From Allokutzneria sp. A3M-2-11 16 (GTDB taxonomy: Bacteria > Actinomycetota > Actinomycetes > Mycobacteriales > Pseudonocardiaceae), in the NCBI RefSeq assembly GCF_024213555.1, contig NZ_JANAVO010000001.1, positions 1,736,001-1,800,000 of the forward strand: a stretch of DNA of 64,000 bases, read 5' to 3'. The position numbers and the translations under genes are program-made. This document shows, piece after piece, positions 1 through 7,790 of this stretch (position 1 is the stretch's first letter; each line of letters opens with the position of its first letter). The notes beneath the pieces are model-generated. The model saw only the letters and a program-made list of their open reading frames with translations, was not told the DNA's origin and made no database searches.

Positions 1-182
1 GTTCCTGGTGCGGCATTCCCCTTCGACGGAACCCGGCGGCGGCGCGTTCCGTCCCAACCCGGCGGGAAAAGATGAACGAAAGCCATTTCATCAAGGCTAT
101 ATCAGGAATTCTTGACGCCACTCGATGAAGCCTGTCATCTTTTCCGGAACAACCAGGAAAGGCTACCGGAAAGTAGAAAAGC

Positions 183-302
183 ATGCGCTCTCAACTGAGG
201 ACCGCCTTCCTCGCCCTGCTGGCCCTCGCCGCGCTCGGCGCGCTGGCGCTCCCGCCTGCCGGAGCGGCGGACACGCAGGTCACCGTGTCGGTCCAGCAGT
301 AA
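183..302 (+). CDS. 39-residue peptide with signal sequence; possible gene remnant
   Basis: A short ATG frame preceded by a purine-rich stretch (ggaaag). It encodes two arginines, a long Leu/Ala hydrophobic core and an Ala-Gly-Ala-Ala signal-peptidase-like site near residue 28. Only about ten further residues (DTQVTVSVQQ) follow before TAA. It looks like the export signal and first beta strand of a secreted protein that then stops, so it may be a truncated gene or a tiny secreted peptide. A weak TTGACG/TCATCT promoter pair with a 17-bp spacer lies at 112-140. It converges on the kinase gene, with 2 bp between the stop codons. Expression is unknown. Confidence 0.35.
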   Translation: MRSQLRTAFLALLALAALGALALPPAGAADTQVTVSVQQ

Positions 303-304
303 TC

Positions 305-928
305 CTAGATCACCGAGCCAATACAAAGGTCGGCACGCGACATTGTTTCGGTTACCCGGATCGCGTTCGACTGATCCGAGCCGTGCGCGCGGTTTTCCGC
401 TTCTTCGTGGGTGCGGCCGTAACGCTCGTGCCGGGCGACAAGGCGGGCGAGCCGGACGTTTTCGTCGGGCGCCAGGAACCAGACCTCGTCGAGCACCTCG
501 CGCAGCCGGGACCACGGCCGGTCGGCCAGCAGCAGGTAGTTCCCCTCGGTGACCACCAGCGGCACCTCGGCGGCGACCGGGACCGCGCAGGCCACCGGCT
601 CCTCGATCTCGCGGCGGAACTCCGGGGCGTAGACCGTCACCCCCGGCTCCGCCCGCCGCAGCCGGACCAGCAGGTCCAGGTAGCCGTGCGCGTCGAAGGT
701 GTCCGGGGCGCCCTTGCGCTCGGCCCGGCCCAGCCGCTCCAGCTCGCGCTGCGCCAGGTGGAAGCCGTCCATGCCGACCAGCACCGCCCGCCCGCCGAGC
801 GCGGTGACCAGGCGCTCCGCCAGGGTCGACTTGCCAGCACCCGGAGCCCCGGTGATGCCGAGCAGGCGCCGCCCGCCCGGCTCCGCCAGCTTCGCGGCGC
901 GCTCCAGCAGCTCCGCGAAAGCGGTCAC
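305..928 (-). CDS. P-loop sugar/nucleoside kinase of an Frc-type sugar uptake operon
   Basis: A 207-residue soluble kinase with an N-terminal Walker A motif (GAPGAGKST, about residues 26-34). It belongs to the uridine kinase/pantothenate kinase-like P-loop family often annotated as nucleoside/nucleotide kinase. The GTG start overlaps the TGA of the ABC ATPase gene (GTGA), so it is the last gene of the binding protein-permease-ATPase-kinase operon. The order matches frcBCAK of rhizobial fructose uptake, which suggests phosphorylation of the imported sugar in the cytosol. The substrate cannot be read from the sequence. No terminator was identified after the stop. Confidence 0.85.
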   Translation of the reverse strand: MTAFAELLERAAKLAEPGGRRLLGITGAPGAGKSTLAERLVTALGGRAVLVGMDGFHLAQRELERLGRAERKGAPDTFDAHGYLDLLVRLRRAEPGVTVYAPEFRREIEEPVACAVPVAAEVPLVVTEGNYLLLADRPWSRLREVLDEVWFLAPDENVRLARLVARHERYGRTHEEAENRAHGSDQSNAIRVTETMSRADLCIGSVI

Positions 929-1719
929 CGGTACACCTCGACCAGCTCGCCGTTGTCGGAGAGCGCGAGCGCTCCGGTGATCAGGCCGACCACCTCGTTC
1001 ATCGTGCGCTCGCGCGGGGAGACCACGCCGACCCGCCTGCCGAGCCGGTGCACGTGCACGCGGTCGGCGATCTCGAAGACGTGCGGCATGTTGTGGCTGA
1101 TCAGCACCACCGGCAGGCCGCGGTCGCGAATCCGCTGGATCAGGTCGAGCACCTTGGCCGACTCCGCGACGCCGAGCGCGGCCGTGGGCTCGTCCATGAT
1201 CACCACGCGGCTGCCGAACGCGGCGGCACGGGCCACCGCGATGCCCTGGCGCTGGCCACCGGAGAGGGTCTCGACGGCCTGCGTCATCGACTTGATCTTG
1301 ATGTCCAGCTCGCCGAGGATGCGCGCCGCCTCCGCCCGCATGCCCCCGGCGTCGAGCAGCCGGAACACCGAGCCGAGCGGCCCGGACCTGCGGCGCTCCC
1401 GGCCCAGGAACACGTTGGTCGCGATGTCCTGGGCGGGCGCGAGTGCGAGGTCCTGGTAGACGGTCTCGATCCCGTGCCTGCGGGCGTCGAGCGGCCCGGA
1501 GAACCGCACCGCCTCGCCGTCGACCAGGATCTCGCCCGCGTCCGGGACGACCGCCCCGGACAGCGCCTTGATCAGGCTGGACTTGCCCGCCCCGTTGTCG
1601 CCGACCACGGCCAGGATCTCGCCGGGCAGCAGGTCGAAGTCGGCGCCGTCGATCGCGGTCACCTTGCCGTAGCGCTTGACCAGGCCGCGGGCCTGGAGCA
1701 CCGGCACCTGCTCGCTCAT
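925..1719 (-). CDS. sugar ABC transporter ATP-binding protein (single ABC domain, FrcA-like)
   Basis: 264 residues with Walker A (GDNGAGKSS), an LSGGQ signature and Walker B (VVIMDEPTAAL). It has one ABC cassette, unlike the tandem cassette of RbsA/XylG, which is typical of the FrcA type. It energises uptake with the permease and binding protein upstream. The ATG chosen here (MSEQVPVLQ) overlaps the permease stop by 4 bp (ATGA). The same frame stays open into the permease gene, but that stretch is an out-of-frame shadow and not part of the protein. The kinase follows with a GTGA overlap. Confidence 0.92.
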   Translation of the reverse strand: MSEQVPVLQARGLVKRYGKVTAIDGADFDLLPGEILAVVGDNGAGKSSLIKALSGAVVPDAGEILVDGEAVRFSGPLDARRHGIETVYQDLALAPAQDIATNVFLGRERRRSGPLGSVFRLLDAGGMRAEAARILGELDIKIKSMTQAVETLSGGQRQGIAVARAAAFGSRVVIMDEPTAALGVAESAKVLDLIQRIRDRGLPVVLISHNMPHVFEIADRVHVHRLGRRVGVVSPRERTMNEVVGLITGALALSDNGELVEVYR

Positions 1720-2690
1720 CGCTGCTTCCTCCTGGAGAACCGGTCGACCGCGACCGCGACGATCACCAGCACGCCGGTGGCCACGTCCTGGTAGAGGCTG
1801 TCGATCCCGGCCTGGGTCAGCCCGGAGCGCAGCACCGCGACGATCAGCGCGCCGACCAGGGTGCCGATCACGCTGCCCCGCCCGCCGAACAGGCTGGTCC
1901 CGCCGAGCACCACCGCGGTGATCGAGTCGAGGTTGCCCATCTGGAAGGCGTTCGGGTCGGCGTTGGGCACGCGGCCGAGCGCCTGCCAGGCCGCGATGCC
2001 GTAGACCAGCCCGGCGACCACGTAGACGCTGAGCACGGTGCGGCGCACGTTGATGCCGGACAGCCGCGCCGCCTCCGGGTCGTTGCCGACCGCGTAGACG
2101 TGCTTGCCCCACGCGGTCTTCGTCAGCGCGTACCAGGCGCCGACGAACATCAGCAGCGCCAGACCCATGCCGACGGTGACCTCGACGTGGCCGAAGAGGT
2201 ACTGCCTGGTGCCGAGGAAGGCCAGCGTGTCGTCGGTGACGGGGTAGCTGCGGCCCTCGGCGTAGATCCGGCTGACCGCGGTGACGATGGTCAGCATGCC
2301 GAGCGTGACGATGAACGGCGGCAGGCTCGCGCCCGTGACGATGCCGCCGATCAACGCGCCGATCGCCACCGCCGCCGCGATCCCGGTGACCAGCGCGACG
2401 GTGCCGGGCACCCCGCCGACGACCAGCTTGGCCATCAGCAGGGTGCCCAGCACCGCGGTCGCCGCGTTCGCGAGGTCGATCCCGCCGGTGAGGATCACCA
2501 GCGTCTGACCGAGCGCGAGGGTGCCGACCACCAGCGACTGCTGCACGATCAGCGAGAGGTTGTCGCTGTCGAGGAAAGTGTTGGTAGTCAAGGAAAAGAC
2601 CACTACCGCCGCGACGAGCGCGATGGCCGGGCCGACGGCGGGCGTCCGCAGCACGAACTCGGAGACGTTGCCTTTCGTCTTGGTGCTCAC
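1716..2690 (-). CDS. sugar ABC transporter permease (RbsC/FrcC family)
   Basis: 324 residues, strongly hydrophobic, with about eight to ten membrane segments and the BPD_transp_2-type signature around residues 260-285 (LGGTSLFGGRGSVIGTL region). This is typical of the inner-membrane channel of ribose, fructose and xylose importers. The GTG start (VSTKTKGN) sits one base after the TGA of the binding-protein gene, and the stop overlaps the ATPase start. Tight packing indicates translational coupling within one operon under the LacI-type operator at 3769-3796. Confidence 0.92.
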   Translation of the reverse strand: MSTKTKGNVSEFVLRTPAVGPAIALVAAVVVFSLTTNTFLDSDNLSLIVQQSLVVGTLALGQTLVILTGGIDLANAATAVLGTLLMAKLVVGGVPGTVALVTGIAAAVAIGALIGGIVTGASLPPFIVTLGMLTIVTAVSRIYAEGRSYPVTDDTLAFLGTRQYLFGHVEVTVGMGLALLMFVGAWYALTKTAWGKHVYAVGNDPEAARLSGINVRRTVLSVYVVAGLVYGIAAWQALGRVPNADPNAFQMGNLDSITAVVLGGTSLFGGRGSVIGTLVGALIVAVLRSGLTQAGIDSLYQDVATGVLVIVAVAVDRFSRRKQR

Positions 2691-2691
2691 G

Positions 2692-3711
2692 TCATCCCCA
2701 GCAGTTCTGCAGGCCCCAGGCGGTGTCCTTGGACTCGATGCCCGGAACCGGCTTGTCGGTGATCACCACGGAACCGGTGTCGACGAAGCCGCTCGGCTTC
2801 TTTCCGGACTTGGTGAACTCCACCGCGGCTTGAACGCCCTGTTCGGCCATCTTCTTCGGGAACTGCATGACGGTGACGGCGTACTTGCCGTCCTTCACGT
2901 CCTGCACTCCCTGGCAGCCGCCGTCGATGGAACCGACGAGCACCTGCGCCGCCCTGCCCCGAGCCGCCAGCGCCGCGTAGCCGCCGCGCGCAGCGGGCTC
3001 GTTGATCGTGTAGACGGCGTTCACGTCGGTCGCGCGCTGGAGCAGGTTCTCCATCGCCTGCTGGGCCTTGTTCTGGTCGCCGTTGGTCGACTCCTTGCCG
3101 ACGATCTTCGAGTCGCCCTCGGCGAGGCCGATGCCCGCGAGGAAGCCGCGGTGGCGCATCTCGTCGACGGTGCCGCCCGGGGCGCCGTCGAGCATCAGCA
3201 GCTTCGGCTCCTTGCCCGCGAGCCCGGCCTTCACGTACGCGCCCTGTGACCTGCCCGCCGCGAGGTTGTCGGTGGCGAAGGTGGCGTCGACCGCGTCCTT
3301 CGGCTCGGTCTCGGTGTCCAGGGCGAGCACCAGGACGCCCTTCTCCCTTGCCTTCTTGATCGCGCCGAGGATGCCGGTGGAGTTGCTCGGCGTGATCATG
3401 ATGGCGTCCACGCCCTGCTGGACGAGGTTCTCCAGCGCGGCCACCTGGCCCTCGTTGTCGCCGTCGAACTTGCCCGCGAGGGCGATCAGCTCGGCGCCGT
3501 CCTTGGTGGCCTGCGCCCTGGCCGCATCGCGCAGCGCCACGAAGAAGGGGTTGCTGTCGGTCTTCGTGACCAGGCCGACCTTGATCTTGCCGTCGGCGTT
3601 GCCCCGGCCCGTGTCCCCGGCCTTCTGGCTGGTGCAGGCGGTGCCCATGAGTGCGATGGCGGCGGCCGTGAGCGCGGCGGCGCCGCGGCCGATGGAACCT
3701 CGTCGTCCCAT
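2692..3711 (-). CDS. sugar ABC transporter substrate-binding lipoprotein (RbsB/FrcB family)
   Basis: 339 residues with an arginine-containing lipoprotein signal ending in a lipobox (LMGTAC, Cys about residue 26). A periplasmic-binding-protein-like sugar domain follows (KIKVGLVTKTDSNPFF; GVDAIMITPSN). It is expected on the outer face of the membrane, delivering a monosaccharide to the permease encoded next. A good Shine-Dalgarno (GGAGGC) precedes the ATG. It is the first gene of the minus-strand operon, and its promoter must lie in the 57 bp next to the palindromic operator. The sugar may be fructose, ribose or a related monosaccharide; this is inference from operon layout. Confidence 0.92.
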   Translation of the reverse strand: MGRRGSIGRGAAALTAAAIALMGTACTSQKAGDTGRGNADGKIKVGLVTKTDSNPFFVALRDAARAQATKDGAELIALAGKFDGDNEGQVAALENLVQQGVDAIMITPSNSTGILGAIKKAREKGVLVLALDTETEPKDAVDATFATDNLAAGRSQGAYVKAGLAGKEPKLLMLDGAPGGTVDEMRHRGFLAGIGLAEGDSKIVGKESTNGDQNKAQQAMENLLQRATDVNAVYTINEPAARGGYAALAARGRAAQVLVGSIDGGCQGVQDVKDGKYAVTVMQFPKKMAEQGVQAAVEFTKSGKKPSGFVDTGSVVITDKPVPGIESKDTAWGLQNCWG

Positions 3712-3768
3712 TCGCTGCCTCCTGGATCGGCGGTTGGTTGCGGGAAGCTAAGCCGGGAGGGTTCCGGG

Positions 3769-3796
3769 TGCCAAGCGTTTGCGCAAACGCTTGGCA
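3769..3796. promoter_or_regulatory. 28-bp perfect palindrome, LacI-family operator
   Basis: TGCCAAGCGTTTGC is followed directly by its exact inverse complement, centred at 3782/3783. The core fits LacI/GalR operators (central CG-containing palindrome). It lies between the divergent transporter operon and the LacI-type gene, so it probably controls both and mediates autoregulation. Confidence 0.8.
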
Positions 3797-3814
3797 TGGG
3801 CGCACCCTGGTCGC

Positions 3815-4816
3815 GTGGTCACGATGCGGGACGTCGCGCGGCTGGCCGGGGTCTCGATCACCACGGTGTCCCACGTGGTCAACGGGACCCGGCAGGTGGC
3901 CGAGGCGACCAGGCAACGGGTGCTCGACGCCGTCGCGCGCACCGGCTACACCGGCAACGCCATCGCCAGGTCGCTGGTCACCGGCGGCACCAGGACGCTG
4001 GGCGTGGCGATCTCGCTGGTCGCCAACCCGTACTTCGCCGAGCTGATGCAGGCGATCGAGGGCGAGGCCAGCGCGGCGGGCTTCACCCCGCTGCTGATCG
4101 ACACCCACGACGAGGCCGAGGCCGAACGGGCCGCCGTGCGTGCGCTGCGCTCCCGCCGGGTGGACGGCCTGCTGCTGACTCCGTCGCACCGGGCGAGCGC
4201 GAACGTGCTGCCGGAGCTGCGCCAGCTCGGGGTGCCCACGGTGCTGGTGGACCGACTGCCAGCGGACGGCCAGTTCGACCAGGTCGGCCCGGAGAACGTG
4301 GGCTCCACCGCCGCCCTTGTCACCCATTTGGCCGAACGTGGACATCGCCGGATCGGGCTAGTCAGCGGCGCGGCCGGACTGACCACCAGCGCCGAGCGGA
4401 CGCAGGGCTACCGGCTCGGCCTGCACCGCGCCGGGCTGCCCGCCGACGAGGCGCTGATGATCTCCGGCGAGTCCCGGGTGCAGCAGGCCGCCGACGCGCT
4501 GCGCAGGCTCGCCGCGCTGCCGGAGCCACCGACCGCCGTGGTCGCCGGGAACAACAACATGCTGGTAGGAGTGCTGCGCGCGGCCCGGGAACTGGGCATC
4601 CGGGTCGGCGAGGAGCTCGCCGTCGTCTGCTACGACGAGGTCGAGTGGGCCGAGCTGGTCGACCCGCCGATGACCACGATGGCCCAGCCGATCACCGAGA
4701 TCGGCCGCACCGCCGTGCGGATGCTGCTGGCCAGGATCGCCGATCCGGCGCGCCCGCCGAGGACCGTCCGGCTGCCCGCGCGGCTGATGCACCGCCGCTC
4801 CTGCGGCTGCCCATGA
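3815..4816 (+). CDS. LacI-family sugar-responsive transcriptional regulator
   Basis: About 333 residues. The N-terminal helix-turn-helix (MRDVARLAGVSITTVSHVVN) and hinge are followed by a periplasmic-binding-protein-like effector domain (TLGVAISLVANPYFAELM onward). The frame is open from a TTG at 3779, but that codon is inside the operator palindrome and adds non-homologous residues. The GTG at 3815 or the ATG at 3824 is more likely, and neither has a clear ribosome-binding site. It is divergent from the transporter operon and followed after 52 bp by a sugar isomerase, so it is probably the local repressor released by the imported sugar or its phosphate. Confidence 0.92.
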   Translation: MVTMRDVARLAGVSITTVSHVVNGTRQVAEATRQRVLDAVARTGYTGNAIARSLVTGGTRTLGVAISLVANPYFAELMQAIEGEASAAGFTPLLIDTHDEAEAERAAVRALRSRRVDGLLLTPSHRASANVLPELRQLGVPTVLVDRLPADGQFDQVGPENVGSTAALVTHLAERGHRRIGLVSGAAGLTTSAERTQGYRLGLHRAGLPADEALMISGESRVQQAADALRRLAALPEPPTAVVAGNNNMLVGVLRAARELGIRVGEELAVVCYDEVEWAELVDPPMTTMAQPITEIGRTAVRMLLARIADPARPPRTVRLPARLMHRRSCGCP

Positions 4817-4868
4817 TCGAGACGCCGCTATGGTCCCTCTGCCCGCGGTCGCTGCGAGAGGAGGACCA

Positions 4869-5636
4869 GTGATCATTCCCGGCCTGGTGTCGGTCACCTT
4901 CCGGCACCTCGACGTGCCGAGGGTCATCGAGCTGGTCACCGAGGCGGGGCTGTCCGCCGTGGAGTGGGGCGGCGACGTGCACGTGCCCTCCGGCGACGTG
5001 GAGACCGCGGAGCTGGTGCGGGCGCAGTGCGCGAGCGCGGGGATCTCCGTCGCCGGGTACGGCTCCTACTACCGCGCGGGCGCCTCCGACCCGTCCGAGG
5101 TGGACCGGGCGCTGCGCACGGCGGTCGCGCTCGGCGCGCCGAGGCTGCGGGTCTGGGCGGGCACGTGGGGCTCGCAGCAGATCGCGCCCGCCAAGCGCGT
5201 CGAGGTCGTCTCCGCGCTGCGGCTGTGCGCACTGGCCGCGGCGGACGAGGGCATCGAGGTCGCGCTGGAGTTCCACCGCAACACGCTCACCGACACCCTG
5301 GAGTCCACCAAGCGGCTGCTCGCCGAGCTCGACATGCCCAACGTGACGTCCTACTGGCAGCCGCGCGGCGCCCAGGACACCAAGGAGGCCGTCGACGAGG
5401 TCCGCGCGCTGCTGCCGAACCTGCCGACGGTGCACGTGTTCTCGTGGGGCGCGGGCTGGGGCGACAACCGGCTGCCGCTCGGCGAGCGCGCCGACCTGTG
5501 GGAGGCGGTGCTGCCGGAGCTGGCCAAGGACGGGGTGGACCGGTACGCGCTCCTGGAGTTCGTCCCCGACGACCACCCCGCCGCGTTCCGCCGCGACGCG
5601 GGCACGCTGCTCGGCTGGCTGGACCGGCTGCGCTGA
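4869..5636 (+). CDS. sugar phosphate isomerase/epimerase (xylose isomerase-like TIM barrel)
   Basis: 255 residues of the AP endonuclease 2/xylose isomerase-like TIM-barrel family. It has conserved acidic and His residues of the metal site (VEWGGDVHVPSGD near the N terminus, ALEFHRNTLTDT in the middle, HVFSWG later, LLEFVPDDHP near the C terminus). GTG at 4869 is chosen because AGAGGAGG lies just upstream; the frame is open further 5 prime without support. It is a metal-dependent enzyme isomerising or epimerising a sugar or sugar phosphate, probably from the transporter next door. The substrate is not determined. Confidence 0.85.
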   Translation: MIIPGLVSVTFRHLDVPRVIELVTEAGLSAVEWGGDVHVPSGDVETAELVRAQCASAGISVAGYGSYYRAGASDPSEVDRALRTAVALGAPRLRVWAGTWGSQQIAPAKRVEVVSALRLCALAAADEGIEVALEFHRNTLTDTLESTKRLLAELDMPNVTSYWQPRGAQDTKEAVDEVRALLPNLPTVHVFSWGAGWGDNRLPLGERADLWEAVLPELAKDGVDRYALLEFVPDDHPAAFRRDAGTLLGWLDRLR

Positions 5637-5637
5637 G

Positions 5638-6290
5638 TCAGCGCCACTTGTCAGGGCGCTGGTAGGTGCGGCTCTCGGTACTCACCTCGTCGGGCAGCAG
5701 CGATGCGAGCAGGTGATCCCGGCTGATGAGGAACGGCACCACGTTTGGCGGAAAGCTCCTCGACGGTGGTTGCCGACCGGGTGGGCACGCGAGGTGGATC
5801 GTTCGCTGTGGGAGATCTCGGCTGTGGCGATGATGGCGGGGTTGAGGTCGCTGTCGGTGGAGATCAACACGGATGTGTCGCCGTAGCCCTCGGCCGCGTC
5901 CTTGACCATCGACACCGCCAGCGCGACGTCAGTCAACTTCTCCTCGTAGGTGCGGAACGCAACGGGCGGCTCACAGCCACAGGTCCAGCGATGTCCACAA
6001 GAGCGGCACTTGAAGGTCTTCTTCTGGTACCGACCGCGGACTACCTGCACTTTGGGCCGATGCGCGGTGAGTGCGGCGAGGTAGGTTTCCTGACGTCGGG
6101 CAGCATCAGGTTCACCAGCGACGATGGTGGTGAAGTACCGGACTGTGAGGATCTCGTCCGGCACCCGGATCTGCTGGGCGAGAGCAAACCAGTCCAGCCA
6201 CAGGAACTCACGGCCGTACTTGCTGCGGATGCCGTGGTAGGCGTTCATGCCGTCCACGTAGAAGACGGCGCGACCCACGCGAGCCTCCAA
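5638..6290 (-). pseudogene. NYN-domain (PIN-like nuclease fold) protein with a one-base frameshift
   Basis: The first about 165 residues form a clear NYN domain: FYVDGMNAYHG at the N terminus, a Cys-rich insert (CRSCGHRWTCGC, zinc-ribbon-like) and ISTDSDLNPAI with the conserved acidic residues. Near 5797-5803 the frame is lost. The open frame continues with unrelated residues to 5682. The other frame gives IHLACPPGRQPPSRSF and then LLASLLPDEV..YQRPDKWR ending at 5638, which is the normal end of this family. One missing base explains both. It is either a recent pseudogene or a sequencing error. TTG at 6288-6290 or GTG at 6276-6278 could start it. Confidence 0.7.
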
Positions 6291-6292
6291 GG

Positions 6293-6383
6293 TTGATTAG
6301 CCGGGCTGAGGGCGGCTATCCTATCGACCTAACGACGTTGGTTACGGCCAACAGGGTGGCCCCTTCGGGGGCCACATTTTTTT
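6293..6383 (+). ncRNA. candidate small transcript: promoter-like pair plus terminator without a gene
   Basis: TTGATT (6293-6298), an 18-bp spacer and TATCCT (6317-6322) are followed by about 50 bases containing an inverted repeat (GTTGG..CCAAC) and ending in a strong terminator at 6356-6383. No plus-strand gene lies here, so a short RNA is possible. On the minus strand the same bases give TAGGAT, which could be the -10 of the NYN gene. Low confidence. Confidence 0.25.
6356..6383 (+). terminator. intrinsic terminator with UUCG tetraloop
   Basis: The 8-bp stem GTGGCCCC/GGGGCCAC closes a TTCG loop and is followed by A and seven T. The T run is on the plus strand, so it stops rightward transcription, although no rightward gene is visible upstream. 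Confidence 0.75.
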
Positions 6384-6406
6384 GTCCTCAACCCAACTCC
6401 GCTGGG

Positions 6407-7375
6407 TCAGACGCCGAGGGCGCCCATCAGCATCGGCAGCGAGTTCTTCAGCTCCCGGCCGTAGTAGGGCCAGGCGTGGGTTCCCTCGCCGTAGAACGAG
6501 GTCTGCACCTTGCCGCCGGAGAGCAGCAGCTTGGTCGCGACCAGCTGCGACATGCCCTCGATCGTCTTCTCCTTGACGTCGAAACCGGTGCCGGGCGCGT
6601 CGAGCGGCCCCGCCTCACCGTTGCCCGAGGAGAGGTAGACGGGGATCTTCCTGAGGTTGTCGGTCAGCTCGGCCGGGTTGTGCGCGGCCCAGGTCTTCTC
6701 ATCCTTCACCGGGTCGCCCCACAGGCCGTTGGGGTCGAGGCCCTGGCCGATCAGGACCGCCTGCACGCTCGACGGGCCGAGCATGAACAGCTGCGTGTGC
6801 ACGGTGCCGCTATAGGAGGCCGCCGCGGCGAACATGCCTGGCCTGCGCCCCGCGTAGGACAGCGCGCCGAACCCGCCCATGGACAGCCCGGCGATCGCGC
6901 GCTTCTTGCCGCCGCCGTAGTTCTTCTCCACCAGCGGCAGCACCTCGTCCAGGTGGAAGTCCTCCCACCGCGGGCCGCCCGCCTGCTTCCAGTTGCTGAA
7001 GTACCCGGCCTTGCCGCCGATCGGCTGGACGACGATGACCTTCCGCAGTTCGGGGTAGGTCTCGATATCGGTCTTCTGCACCCAGCTCTCGTGCCCGTCG
7101 CCGTCGCTCCAGCAGCAGCCGCCGAGCATCAGCAGCACCGGCCAGGTCTTGCCGGACGGCCGGTTGTCCCAGCCGTCCGGCAGCAGCAGCCGGACGTTGG
7201 CCTTCTGGCCGATCGCGGGCGAGTCCACGGTGAGGTCGAGGGTGCGCGCGTCGACGCGCTCCTCGGCGACGACGGTCGGGGCCGGGGCGGCCGACGCCGG
7301 GGCGGCCAGTGCGGCGGGCAGCGCGACCGCGGCCGCCGCGAAGATCGTCAAAAGGCGTCGGATCGGCTTTCGCAC
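6407..7375 (-). CDS. secreted esterase, antigen 85/esterase D-type alpha/beta hydrolase
   Basis: 322 residues with a Sec signal peptide (Ala-rich core, cleavage near APASA-AP at about residue 30). An alpha/beta-hydrolase domain follows with an LMLGGCCWS oxyanion-side strand and the nucleophile elbow GLSMGG (Ser165). This is typical of the PF00756 esterase/mycolyltransferase-like family. The protein is exported and probably acts on acyl esters; whether it transfers acyl groups or only hydrolyses them is open. It is a single gene reading left, with an AT-rich upstream region around 7448-7480 that probably holds its promoter. Confidence 0.88.
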   Translation of the reverse strand: MRKPIRRLLTIFAAAAVALPAALAAPASAAPAPTVVAEERVDARTLDLTVDSPAIGQKANVRLLLPDGWDNRPSGKTWPVLLMLGGCCWSDGDGHESWVQKTDIETYPELRKVIVVQPIGGKAGYFSNWKQAGGPRWEDFHLDEVLPLVEKNYGGGKKRAIAGLSMGGFGALSYAGRRPGMFAAAASYSGTVHTQLFMLGPSSVQAVLIGQGLDPNGLWGDPVKDEKTWAAHNPAELTDNLRKIPVYLSSGNGEAGPLDAPGTGFDVKEKTIEGMSQLVATKLLLSGGKVQTSFYGEGTHAWPYYGRELKNSLPMLMGALGV

Positions 7376-7790
7376 GCCCGATCCTCCTCAAAGTCATTTC
7401 GGGGAGGACATGCTCTCGATCTACCGCCGGTGCTGGATAGAGCACGTTAAGTAATTTACTAATCGAATATCTTTACAGTGCGCAAAGAAGCAACACATCG
7501 GTTACTCGCCGGTAAGCTCGGGTAACCCATCAGCGGTGCACACGGGCGTGCAAGGCTGGGCCCGAGCCGTGGCACCGCGTGGTGTGGAAAACCGTGGACA
7601 GCTGATACGTAAGCCACATGTGGCAGGGCTCACGGATCATGCCTTTGCCGTGTCAGGATGGCGGCAATGCGATCCGTCATCGTCGACGGGGCTGACCCCA
7701 CCTGATCAGGTGGGAGTTCGCACCCACCGGCGTAGTCGCGCCGTACCGCCACAAGCGGGAGGTGCGGCGTCAACCACGAGGAGAAGACGC
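7376..7790. other. 415-bp divergent intergenic region
   Basis: It separates the esterase from the ketoacid dehydrogenase operon. It holds an AT-rich stretch (7448-7480) next to the esterase, a 12-bp palindrome GCCACATGTGGC (7613-7624) and an 18-bp palindrome (7697-7714). I see no convincing gene. An upstream open frame continuous with the E1 alpha gene has no start signal. Confidence 0.6.
7697..7714. promoter_or_regulatory. 18-bp perfect palindrome in the dehydrogenase leader
   Basis: CCCACCTGA and its exact inverse complement are adjacent, 76 bp before the E1 alpha start. It could be an operator or an RNA hairpin in the leader of the operon. The binding protein is unknown. Confidence 0.4.

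Noticed and set aside
125-1459. 444-codon plus-strand frame over the kinase and ABC ATPase genes
   Set aside because: It is antisense to conserved genes with Walker motifs and shows no domain of its own.
2281-3249. Plus-strand frames over the sugar permease and binding-protein genes
   Set aside because: They are antisense to well-supported genes and have no start signals.
3779-3814. TTG start for the LacI regulator
   Set aside because: The codon lies inside the operator palindrome and adds residues absent from the family.
2687-4345. 552-codon minus-strand frame across the binding-protein and LacI genes
   Set aside because: It spans two divergent real genes and the operator; its composition is that of a shadow frame.
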